Shown: positions 1 through 5,987 of the stretch, one piece after another
Layout: each line of letters starts with the position of its first letter
How positions within the stretch are numbered: the stretch's first letter is position 1
Assembly (NCBI GenBank): GCA_022428035.1
Contig: JAKMDG010000042.1
Span: forward strand, 1-7,839
Length of the DNA: 7,839 nt
Reading direction: 5' to 3'
DNA from: Longimicrobiales bacterium
GTDB lineage: Bacteria > Gemmatimonadota > Gemmatimonadetes > Longimicrobiales > Gaopeijiaceae
Notes under the pieces: model-generated
What the model saw: only the letters and a program-made list of their open reading frames with translations
Databases searched by the model: none
What the model was told of the DNA's origin: nothing
Position numbers and translations under genes: made by a program

Positions 1-2042
1 CCAGTACGCTGGAAGGGCTGGCGCAGGCACTGCCCGATCCAGCGGCCGGCACGGACGTGAGCACCGAGCTCGCGGCGCTCCGGAACCAGGTCGACGCCTC
101 GCTCGGCCCCGTAACTGCCGCCCTGCCCGACGCGGCGCTCGTCCAATCCGCGATCCAGGAGGGATCGAGGAAGACGGTCGATGCCCTCTTGGCCATGATC
201 CGCCAGGCACCGCCGACCCTGGCGCTGCATGACGAGGCCGCGCGCCCTCCTGTTGGCGCTCGGAAGGTCGATACGCGTTCCGTCCCGCTACAGGAGTTGG
301 CGAGGCAATCTTTCGACGCGCTCCGGATCGAGCGAATCCGATCCGCCACGAGCGGATTGACCGAACGCGTCGAGCGTGTCCGCAAGGACGCTCTTGAACT
401 GCCCAACGTGTTCGCGTTCGCCGACGACGCGGCCAAGGCGGAGCTGGAGGGGGGTGAGCCCGACGCCGAGATGAAAGCCGTGAGCCTGGTGCGGGAGGCA
501 CTCTCGAGCATCGTCGAGGCCCTTCGTTCCATGGCCCCGGAGTTGGACGTGAGCATCGAGGCGGCCCAAGCCGAGCTTGCGCTCGAGATCGGCGAAGGCT
601 CCATGGCACTCCTCGATCGTGTCGCCGCCGGTCGAGTCGCTGCGCAGCTCCTGGCGGCGAGGTCTCAGCTCACGGAGCTGAGGATCTGGATCAACGAGCG
701 CTGGGGAGTGCGTGTGAACCGCGCCTTCCGGGGCCTGGTCGCCGTCGTTCGACTCGGGTGGCGACTGGTGACGCGCGGTGTGCGGAAGGGGAGCGCCATC
801 GTGACAGGGGGAGCCGCCGGACAGGTGGCATCGTCGCGTACGCTCAAGACCCTCGCGGACGCCTCGCTGCTCACGCAGGAACTGCCCCTCGTGTACCAGA
901 GGCTGTTCACGCTCGAGCCCATCACGGACCCTCCGCTTCTCGTAGGGCGCTCGCGCGAGATCTCCGAGGCGATGACTCGCTGGCAGCGGTGGATGGCGAA
1001 AGACGGTGTGCCGCTCATTGTGCGTGGCCGCCCCGGGACTGGCGTGACAAGCTTCCTGCAGGTGCTCGGTGCGACCATCTCTGCCGACGGCGTACGGACC
1101 GCAAAGGTCGTTCTCCATGAGCGGGTGCGGACGGAGGGGGACGTCGCTCGGCTCCTTGGTTCGTCTCTCGGTCTCAAGCCCTGTGAGAGCCTCGACGAGC
1201 TGGCAGCCGCCATCTTCGACGCCGATGTCGACTCGCTACCCCAGGTTGTCACCGTCGACAACCTTGAGCATCTGTACCTCCGGATTCCGAACGGGACCGA
1301 CCTCGTAGAGCGCATGCTCACGCTATTTGCCGAGACCGATCCACGCGCGTTCTGGATCGGGGGGGTCACGACGTCTGCCTGGCAGCTCATCGCGGCGGCT
1401 GAACCAACCGCGATTTCCCAGATTGCCCTGTTGGACCTGCAACCGCTCTCGGCCGGCGCTCTCCGCAAAGCCATTACCGCACGACACCGTCGCAGTGGCC
1501 TGGCATGGCGATTCGAGGAGCCAGCCACGGGCAGCCGACGCCTTCGCCGTCGACTCGCTCGCCTTCTTCGACGACGGCTCGGAGGGATGCGTGATGCGGA
1601 AGCGCACAGGGAGGAAGTGGAGACGGGCTTCTTCGAGCGACTGCAGCGGACGTCTTCGGGTGACCTGCGCCTCGCGCTGTTCCAGTGGCTCATGAGTGCC
1701 GATTTCGATGCCGGTGACGGCGTTCTTCTTCGCTCCCCGGAGCGGCCGGACTTCTCTGTGCTCGAATCCCTGGATCTGACTCAGAATTTCACGCTCAAGG
1801 CGTTTCTGGAACATCGGACACTCTCCCTCGAGGAGCATGACCGGATTTTCCGACTCCCCCGACACGAGAGCTATCAGATTTTCGAGTCGCTCGGGAACCG
1901 TCACCTGATCCAGCCGGTGGCCGCCAAGTCCAGTGGTACGCCCGAGCGTTCGGAGATCGAGATCTCCCTACGCTATCGGCTCCGGCCCTTGTTGATCGGT
2001 GCGGTCCTGACCCACCTGCAGGGCCGTAACATCGTTCACTAG
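1..2042 (+). CDS. P-loop (AAA+/STAND-like) ATPase with winged-helix C-terminus, 5' partial
   Basis: The reading frame is open to the left edge (first whole codon at 3). The GTG at 57 has no Shine-Dalgarno and the codons before it look coding, so the gene probably begins outside the window. Residue numbers count from that GTG. Residues 1-280 are mostly helical and charged with no recognised domain. Residues 293-340 hold a VGR-x-x-E entry motif and a P-loop, GRPGTGVTS (324-332), where Val330 replaces the Walker A lysine. Walker B is VVTVDN (397-402), with Asn after Asp401. A sensor-1-like strand lies near 432-440. An Arg-rich helix at 494-508 precedes a probable winged-helix region (about 565-655). 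This layout is typical of STAND/AAA+ regulators that couple nucleotide binding to assembly or signalling. The changed P-loop suggests weak or absent hydrolysis. The partner is unknown. It converges on corA with a 34-bp gap. The ATPase fold is fairly sure; the function is not. Confidence 0.8.
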   Translation, partial: STLEGLAQALPDPAAGTDVSTELAALRNQVDASLGPVTAALPDAALVQSAIQEGSRKTVDALLAMIRQAPPTLALHDEAARPPVGARKVDTRSVPLQELARQSFDALRIERIRSATSGLTERVERVRKDALELPNVFAFADDAAKAELEGGEPDAEMKAVSLVREALSSIVEALRSMAPELDVSIEAAQAELALEIGEGSMALLDRVAAGRVAAQLLAARSQLTELRIWINERWGVRVNRAFRGLVAVVRLGWRLVTRGVRKGSAIVTGGAAGQVASSRTLKTLADASLLTQELPLVYQRLFTLEPITDPPLLVGRSREISEAMTRWQRWMAKDGVPLIVRGRPGTGVTSFLQVLGATISADGVRTAKVVLHERVRTEGDVARLLGSSLGLKPCESLDELAAAIFDADVDSLPQVVTVDNLEHLYLRIPNGTDLVERMLTLFAETDPRAFWIGGVTTSAWQLIAAAEPTAISQIALLDLQPLSAGALRKAITARHRRSGLAWRFEEPATGSRRLRRRLARLLRRRLGGMRDAEAHREEVETGFFERLQRTSSGDLRLALFQWLMSADFDAGDGVLLRSPERPDFSVLESLDLTQNFTLKAFLEHRTLSLEEHDRIFRLPRHESYQIFESLGNRHLIQPVAAKSSGTPERSEIEISLRYRLRPLLIGAVLTHLQGRNIVH

Positions 2043-2053
2043 TGGGCGATGTC

Positions 2054-2067
2054 CGGGTGCTGACCCG
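2054..2067. repeat. Short hairpin between convergent ATPase and corA genes
   Basis: CGGGT, loop GCTG, ACCCG: a perfect 5-bp stem with a 4-nt loop in the 34-bp gap between two convergent stop codons. Its position suits a bidirectional transcription end. The stem is short and no T-run follows on either strand, so terminator function is only a possibility. Confidence 0.25.
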
Positions 2068-2076
2068 AGGGGGCCG

Positions 2077-3207
2077 CTAGAGCCAACCCTTCCGCTTGAA
2101 TTGCCACAACATTCCGCCGCCCATGATGGCCATGGCTGCAAGGAGTGTTGGGTATCCCCAAGGGACGTGAAGCTCCGGCATGTAATCGAAGTTCATTCCA
2201 TAGAGCCCGGTGAAAAACGACAGCGGAATGAAGATCGTCGCGATGATCGTGAGCACCTTCATGACCTCGTTCATTCGGTTGCTCACGCCTGACATGTACA
2301 GGTCCATCGTGCCCGAAAGAACGTCGCGTAGCGTCTCCACCGTATCGATGACCTGTACGGTGTGGTCATACACATCGCGCAAGAACAGCTGGGTCTCCTC
2401 GCCGATCAGGCGTATCTCACCCCGGTAGAGTTGCCCGGTCGCCTCACGCAACGGCCACACGGCCTTCCGGAGCACGAGCATCTCACGTTTCAGGCGATGG
2501 ATCCGGTGCATCGTTGCGGTAGAGGGATCAGAGAGTACCTCCTCCTCGAGTTCCTCGATCAGGTCTCCGACCTGTTCGATGATCCGGAAATAGCTGTCGA
2601 CGACCGCGTCGATCAGAGCGTACGCGAGATAATCCGTGCCGCGCGACCGGATCCGGCCCTTTGCGCTCCGCATGCGCTCCCGTACGGGCTCGAACACATC
2701 TCCAAAGCGCTCCTGGAAGGAAAAGACATAGCCTGGGCCGACAATCAGACTCACTTGTTCCGTCAGCACTGATTCGGTCTCGACGTCGAAGGAGAGCATC
2801 TTCATAATGAAGAGGAAGTGCTTCTCGTACTCCTCTACCTTGGGGCGCTGATTCGTCGAGAGCACGTCTTCGAGGGCGAGGCGGTGGACACCGAAGCGAT
2901 CCCCCACCGCTTCAAGAATCGACACATCGTGGAGCCCGTCGATATTGACCCACGTAGCCGCGGGTGCTTCGGCGAGAGAGAAAGACTCGTCGATGCGATC
3001 CACAATCGCCTCATCGAGGTGCTGCGCGCTGTAATCGATCACCCGTACACGGACCTTTTCGACTTTTTTCGGGCCGGTATGAATCAGGGTGCCCGGTTGA
3101 GCGCCTGCGGGTTTGCTCGTGCGACGGACGAGGCGTCCTATGAGCGAAGGACCTGAAGGACTGATCGATGGGTGTGGGTCCCGTGGGCTGTGCGGAACGG
3201 ATGACAT
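2077..3207 (-). CDS. corA: CorA-type magnesium/divalent cation channel
   Basis: A 376-aa homopentameric inner-membrane channel for Mg2+ (also Co2+ or Ni2+ in relatives). It looks very close to Thermotoga maritima CorA (351 aa), aligning from memory with a constant offset of 25. The regulatory cytosolic metal-site residues match (Asp114 and Asp278 for D89 and D253). So do the pore residues Asn313, Met316 and Leu319 (N288, M291, L294). The YGMN selectivity motif is at 336-339, followed by MPEL. The cytoplasmic domain spans about 45-300 with a long helix, TM1 is about 318-338, TM2 about 350-369, and the C-terminus is basic (KRKGWL). The extra N-terminal 40 residues are Pro/Ser-rich and probably disordered. 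The ATG at 3207 is chosen because GAGGA lies 5 nt upstream; an in-frame ATG at 3294 lacks this and its extension looks non-coding. The gene is divergent from mscS. No degenerate key residue was seen. Confidence 0.95.
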   Translation of the reverse strand: MSSVPHSPRDPHPSISPSGPSLIGRLVRRTSKPAGAQPGTLIHTGPKKVEKVRVRVIDYSAQHLDEAIVDRIDESFSLAEAPAATWVNIDGLHDVSILEAVGDRFGVHRLALEDVLSTNQRPKVEEYEKHFLFIMKMLSFDVETESVLTEQVSLIVGPGYVFSFQERFGDVFEPVRERMRSAKGRIRSRGTDYLAYALIDAVVDSYFRIIEQVGDLIEELEEEVLSDPSTATMHRIHRLKREMLVLRKAVWPLREATGQLYRGEIRLIGEETQLFLRDVYDHTVQVIDTVETLRDVLSGTMDLYMSGVSNRMNEVMKVLTIIATIFIPLSFFTGLYGMNFDYMPELHVPWGYPTLLAAMAIMGGGMLWQFKRKGWL

Positions 3208-3424
3208 GGCGGTCCTCGGGAGGGTCACTGATCGTGGGCGTTCGATGCGCGAAGACGCGGTGGCACGATGGCACCGGACCGGCTGTGCCGCCACCCGAAA
3301 CCGATGAGTCTCTGGAGAGAAGCTCCACGCATCAGCTTGCGTCTCCTTCCCGGTTCGAAGAAGTTCGCGCTCGAAGGGGAGGCGATGGATCCGCCCCGCT
3401 TGAGCCCCCTTCCCGAGAGAGCAG
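3208..3424. promoter_or_regulatory. Divergent corA/mscS intergenic region
   Basis: These 217 bp separate two divergent genes and so must hold both promoters, unless either is leaderless. I see no consensus -35/-10 pair. A small imperfect hairpin lies at 3327-3342 (ACGCA, loop TCAGCT, TGCGT), flanked by GAAG and CTTC that could extend it. No Mg2+-sensing riboswitch is recognisable, and the corA side leaves little room for one. A weak purine-rich ribosome site (GAGAGA, 3415-3420) precedes the mscS ATG. Confidence 0.5.
3213..3217 (-). promoter_or_regulatory. Ribosome binding site deciding the corA start
   Basis: Read on the minus strand this is GAGGA followed by the spacer CCGCC and ATG (3207-3205). 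It is a near-consensus Shine-Dalgarno at good spacing, and it favours the 376-aa CorA over the 405-aa version starting at 3294. Confidence 0.7.
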
Positions 3425-4297
3425 ATGAACCTGAACGACGTGGGCGGGGCCCTCAGCCAATGGCTGGGATTTCAGCTCTTCGAAGTGGGCGGCACCGCTG
3501 TGACGGGTGCATCGATCGTAACGTTCGTGATCATCGTGCTGTTCGCCCTGTGGGCGTCGCGCGTGGCACAGCGGATCGTCACGGGACTCATGTCGAGAGG
3601 CGGCGTCACCAGTACGGGCACGCTCGCGACGACGAGGCGGCTCGTCCACTACGCTGTTCTGCTGGTAGGACTCGCGGTCGCGATGCAGACCATCGGCATC
3701 AGCCTGGCGACGGTGTTCGCTGCCGGGGCCGTCGCCGCCGTGGCGATTGGTTTCGCGCTTCAGAACATCCTCCAGAACTTCGTGTCGGGCATCATCCTTC
3801 TTACCGAGCGTTCGATACGGGAGACCGACATACTGGAGGTCGAGGGGATGACTGTTCGCATCGTGCGGATGGGAGCCCGCGCGACTGTAGCGCGAACCCG
3901 TGAGGAAGAGGAGTTGATCATCCCGAACTCCATCCTCGTTCAGTCGACCGTGAAGAACCTCACGCTAAGCGACCCGGAGTTCCGCGTGCGCTGCCGAGTC
4001 GGCGTATCGTATGACTCGGACATGGCAAGAGTCGAAGAAGTACTCTACGCCGCCGGCCAACGCGCGGAGGGACGTACCGAATCCCGCGATCCCGTTGTAC
4101 AACTTCTGGACTTCGGTGACTCCTCCGTCTTGTGGGAGGTCTCGATCTGGGCCACGGATCCCTGGGCAGCTCCTACGCTGCGCTCCGACGTACACCGTGG
4201 TGTCTGGTGGGCTCTGAAGGACGCAGGCATCACGATCGCCTACCCGCAGCTCCAACTGCACTTCGACGCCGCTCGGCTCAAGGGGCTCCAGGCCTAG
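3425..4297 (+). CDS. Small-conductance mechanosensitive channel, MscS family
   Basis: A 290-aa inner-membrane channel of the MscS family. These channels open under membrane tension and release solutes on hypo-osmotic shock. Length matches E. coli MscS (286 aa). TM1 is about 26-45 and TM2 about 72-91. TM3 is about 93-126, with the Gly/Ala-rich packing pattern AAGAVAAVAIGFALQ and then NILQNFVSG lining the pore. The beta domain (about 130-182) contains the family's IPNS motif at 166-169 followed by VKNLT. The C-terminal alpha/beta domain ends with the usual G-I-x-I-x-YPQ-x-x-LHF signature (268-280), with Ala where Pro is common. The ATG at 3425 follows GAGAGA at 3415-3420; no better in-frame start was seen. 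It is on the same strand as the SPFH gene but 496 bp away, so co-transcription is uncertain. The family call is secure; the exact paralogue (mscS, ynaI or other) is not. Confidence 0.95.
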   Translation: MNLNDVGGALSQWLGFQLFEVGGTAVTGASIVTFVIIVLFALWASRVAQRIVTGLMSRGGVTSTGTLATTRRLVHYAVLLVGLAVAMQTIGISLATVFAAGAVAAVAIGFALQNILQNFVSGIILLTERSIRETDILEVEGMTVRIVRMGARATVARTREEEELIIPNSILVQSTVKNLTLSDPEFRVRCRVGVSYDSDMARVEEVLYAAGQRAEGRTESRDPVVQLLDFGDSSVLWEVSIWATDPWAAPTLRSDVHRGVWWALKDAGITIAYPQLQLHFDAARLKGLQA

Positions 4298-4531
4298 TCA
4301 CCCCGGTTGCGGGAAGCCGGGTACGCGCGTCGACGCTCCAGTCAGGCTGGGCTGTCCGACGGCAGCATCAGAGCGGGGGTTGGGGCCACTCGCACGGGCG
4401 CCCAGTGTGCGATGCGGATAGGGACTCTCGCTGCTCTCGTCGTCGAACCGCGATGTCACGTCCTCCTGGGTCGAGTTCTTGAGGACGAGGACGTTCTCCG
4501 TAGTGGTCCAGACCGAGAACATGAAGATCAA
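4298..4531 (-). pseudogene. Possible decayed gene remnant with coding-like composition
   Basis: In the minus frame of 77 codons read from the TTG at 4531, I counted by hand the next 48 codons (4528 down to 4385). About 40 end in G or C, against about 25 at first and 23 at second positions. That is the pattern expected of a coding stretch in a GC-rich genome. The frame has no ribosome site and meets an upstream stop near 4592, so it looks like a gene tail without a head. The translation, with TENVLVLKN and later SPYPHRTLGARAS, faintly recalls the C-terminal strands of TonB-dependent outer-membrane proteins; this is only an impression. The plus frame sharing the same third-position column is also open across 4422-4778, so the strand is not certain. 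Confidence 0.25.
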
Positions 4532-4590
4532 CGAAGAGTCGCCAGAGCTACGGGTAGGCGCTGTCCTGTCGACATGCAGGGGCGCTTATG

Positions 4591-4640
4591 TCCGAGACCC
4601 AGTGCTCGGTAGATTCGGGCGGGAACGATCAGGTCTCGGA
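4591..4640. repeat. 9-bp perfect inverted repeat upstream of the SPFH gene
   Basis: TCCGAGACC (4591-4599) and its exact reverse complement GGTCTCGGA (4632-4640) flank a 32-nt centre. It could be a looped RNA stem in the leader, or paired half-sites for a regulator of the SPFH gene, which starts about 150 bp downstream. No T-run follows, so a simple intrinsic terminator for mscS is unlikely. The function is inferred from position only. Confidence 0.45.
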
Positions 4641-4683
4641 GCGTTTCGGCGGTCTACCTGGACGAATTGCGTATTGCGGTCGA

Positions 4684-4709
4684 CCCCCAGAAGCGGACCG
4701 ATCTGGGGG
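4684..4709. repeat. 8-bp GC-rich hairpin in the SPFH gene leader
   Basis: CCCCCAGA (4684-4691) and TCTGGGGG (4702-4709) form a perfect 8-bp stem around a 10-nt loop (AGCGGACCGA). It lies 84 bp before the SPFH start codon, probably inside the transcript leader. No T-run follows. It could be an RNA element, a protein-binding palindrome, or a weak transcription barrier. Confidence 0.45.
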
Positions 4710-4780
4710 ATGAAGAGGCGACCTGGAAGGAATCCCGGCCAGCAACCGTATTCTTCTCGAATCACAACGTCACCCTGAGC

Positions 4781-4785
4781 GAGGA
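4781..4785 (+). promoter_or_regulatory. Ribosome binding site of the SPFH gene
   Basis: GAGGA lies 8 nt before the ATG at 4794. It supports that start, which gives a protein beginning directly with a hydrophobic membrane segment. Confidence 0.7.
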
Positions 4786-4793
4786 CCAACATT

Positions 4794-5693
4794 ATGGGCC
4801 AGATCATTCTAGCCATCATCGTGATTCTAATCGGCGCGGTGATCCGGGCTGCTGGCCCGGCAACCCGGAAGCCTCACGCAGCCGGAACCGCCAAGGTGGC
4901 CGGATACGGCTTCATGTTCGCCGGCGTGCTGCTCGCGGTGAGCAACGTGCTGACGGTCATCTCCGTGGGTGAGGTGGGAGTGCTACACTTCCTCGGTACG
5001 GTCCATGAAAGACCCCTCGATCAGGGTGTCCACCTGGTGAATCCACTCGCGAGCATCGAGAAGATGTCCATCCGTGAGCAGAGTTTTCCGGAGGGAGGTG
5101 GGGTCGAGCGCATCGAGGCACAGACCAGCGAACAGCTGAACGTGACGCTCGAGGTATCCATTCTTTTTCAACTCGACGGGGCTGTTGCTCCGGAGCTCTA
5201 CTCCAGGCTCGGCAGCGAGAGAAGCATCAAGAGCAGCATCGTGCTGAACGCCATGAGAAACGGTGTACGCGACGCGGTCGCCACGAAGTCGATCAACGAG
5301 ATCTTCTCGCCGAACCGTCGAGAACTGGCCACGGACATGCTCAACGAAATCCAGGCGAAGGCGGGGGACCGGATCGAGGTGGTCGAGGTTTTCGTGAGGG
5401 ATGTCCAGGCGCCTCCACGTGTGCGTGAGGCGATCGAGGCGAAGCTCGAGAGAGAGCAGGAAGTCGAGCAGGAGCGGTTCCAGACGGAAATCATCCAGGA
5501 GCGTGCGCAACAGGAGATCGAGGAGGCCAAGGGTATCGCCGAGGCTCAGAAGATCATCACCGAGGGCCTCACTCCGGCGTACCTTACCTATCACTACATC
5601 CAGCAACTCGGTGACATGCCTCCGGGCTCGGTCGTGTATGTCCCGACCGAGGGTGGTGTCCCGCTCATGCGGTCGGTCGGGGGCGGCAACTAG
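4794..5693 (+). CDS. Prohibitin-like SPFH/Band 7 membrane protein
   Basis: A 299-aa SPFH (stomatin/prohibitin/flotillin/HflK-C) protein. These form large membrane-bound rings or domains that scaffold membrane proteins and often control membrane proteases such as FtsH. Two hydrophobic segments lie at the N-terminus (about 3-19 and 38-57), followed by the SPFH domain (about 57-215). Prohibitin-like marks include LDQGVHLVNPLA (75-86), EQLNVTLEVSILFQLD (113-128) and VFVRDVQAPPRVREAIEAK (199-217). A Glu/Gln/Arg-rich coiled coil follows (about 210-255), then EAKGIAEAQKI (244-254), the usual alanine/glycine heptads, and a short tail (VVYVPTEGG). A single N-terminal anchor is usual in prohibitins, so the second segment is unusual. 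The start is set by GAGGA at 4781-4785. No partner nodulation-efficiency (NfeD) protein or FtsH gene is adjacent. Subfamily call: prohibitin-like rather than HflK/HflC, moderately sure. Confidence 0.92.
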   Translation: MGQIILAIIVILIGAVIRAAGPATRKPHAAGTAKVAGYGFMFAGVLLAVSNVLTVISVGEVGVLHFLGTVHERPLDQGVHLVNPLASIEKMSIREQSFPEGGGVERIEAQTSEQLNVTLEVSILFQLDGAVAPELYSRLGSERSIKSSIVLNAMRNGVRDAVATKSINEIFSPNRRELATDMLNEIQAKAGDRIEVVEVFVRDVQAPPRVREAIEAKLEREQEVEQERFQTEIIQERAQQEIEEAKGIAEAQKIITEGLTPAYLTYHYIQQLGDMPPGSVVYVPTEGGVPLMRSVGGGN

Positions 5694-5987
5694 GCACGGC
5701 GTCGTTCATGACGCACGTCGCGTGACACGGGACGATCGAGGCGCCGGTCGGGCGATCGAAACCCGGGGGGAGAGGTCTGGTCCAGGTCGTCGGCGCACGG
5801 GCGTGCGACGCTCGCGGGATCCACATCGTAGCTTGAAGTTCCCGTCCTCGGGCATTTCTCGCACCTGCGGTGTCGTAGCGGGTGCCCCGTACGTAAGATG
5901 AGCCTCGGTCGGAGCCCAACACGGGCCGCGCTTGCCCTGCGCTCCCTTGCCAGTGCACCGGATCATCCACTCGCCCTCGCCGCTCTC
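5694..5987. other. Gap between the SPFH and FAD-oxidase genes
   Basis: I see no supportable gene. CGATCG occurs twice (5733-5738 and 5753-5758) and could pair across 14 nt; the imperfect hairpin at 5788-5810 follows. TTGAAG at 5833-5838 could be a -35 box for the oxidase gene, but no good -10 lies at the right distance. The segment 5898-5987 is in frame with the oxidase and may instead be its N-terminus. Confidence 0.45.
5788..5810. repeat. Imperfect hairpin downstream of the SPFH gene
   Basis: CGTC plus GCAC pairs with GTGC plus GACG around a GGGC loop, with a 3-nt bulge on the left arm. It lies about 95 bp after the SPFH stop codon. It could mark the 3' end of that transcript, but there is no T-run. 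In a GC-rich intergenic region such stems also arise by chance. Confidence 0.25.

Larger units (their letters stand above)
4298..4793. other. About 500-bp intergenic stretch upstream of the SPFH gene
   Basis: There is no intact gene with a start, ribosome site and recognisable product here. The left half (about 4385-4531) has codon-like base periodicity, described under the possible pseudogene. The right half holds two clear inverted repeats (4591-4640 and 4684-4709) and then the GAGGA ribosome site of the SPFH gene. The right half therefore most likely carries the SPFH promoter and leader. I could not assign a -35/-10 pair. Confidence 0.6.

Noticed and set aside
57..59. GTG at 57 as the true start of the ATPase
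   Set aside because: No Shine-Dalgarno precedes it, and the in-frame codons from 3 to 56 look coding, so the gene more likely begins upstream of the window.
665..1693. 342-codon Arg/Ser-rich minus-strand frame opposite the ATPase
   Set aside because: Composition is that of a shadow frame; the plus frame carries P-loop, Walker B and winged-helix features.
3208..3294. Longer CorA start at 3294, adding 29 residues
   Set aside because: No ribosome site there; the ATG at 3207 has GAGGA at ideal spacing, and the extension does not resemble CorA.
3208..3424. Mg2+-sensing riboswitch upstream of corA
   Set aside because: No M-box-like structure or conserved core was recognisable, and the intergenic region is short and shared with mscS.
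3268..3903. 211-codon plus frame overlapping the mscS start
   Set aside because: Arg/His/Gly-rich with no motif; overlaps well-supported mscS in another frame.
4983..5606. 207-codon Leu/Asp-rich minus-strand frame opposite the SPFH gene
   Set aside because: Leu/Asp/Arg richness mirrors the Glu/Gln/Lys coiled coil on the plus strand; the plus frame is a recognisable SPFH domain.
5401..5901. 166-codon Arg/Ser-rich plus frame at the end of the SPFH gene
   Set aside because: It is a frame-shifted reading of the coiled-coil region with strongly biased composition and no independent start signal.
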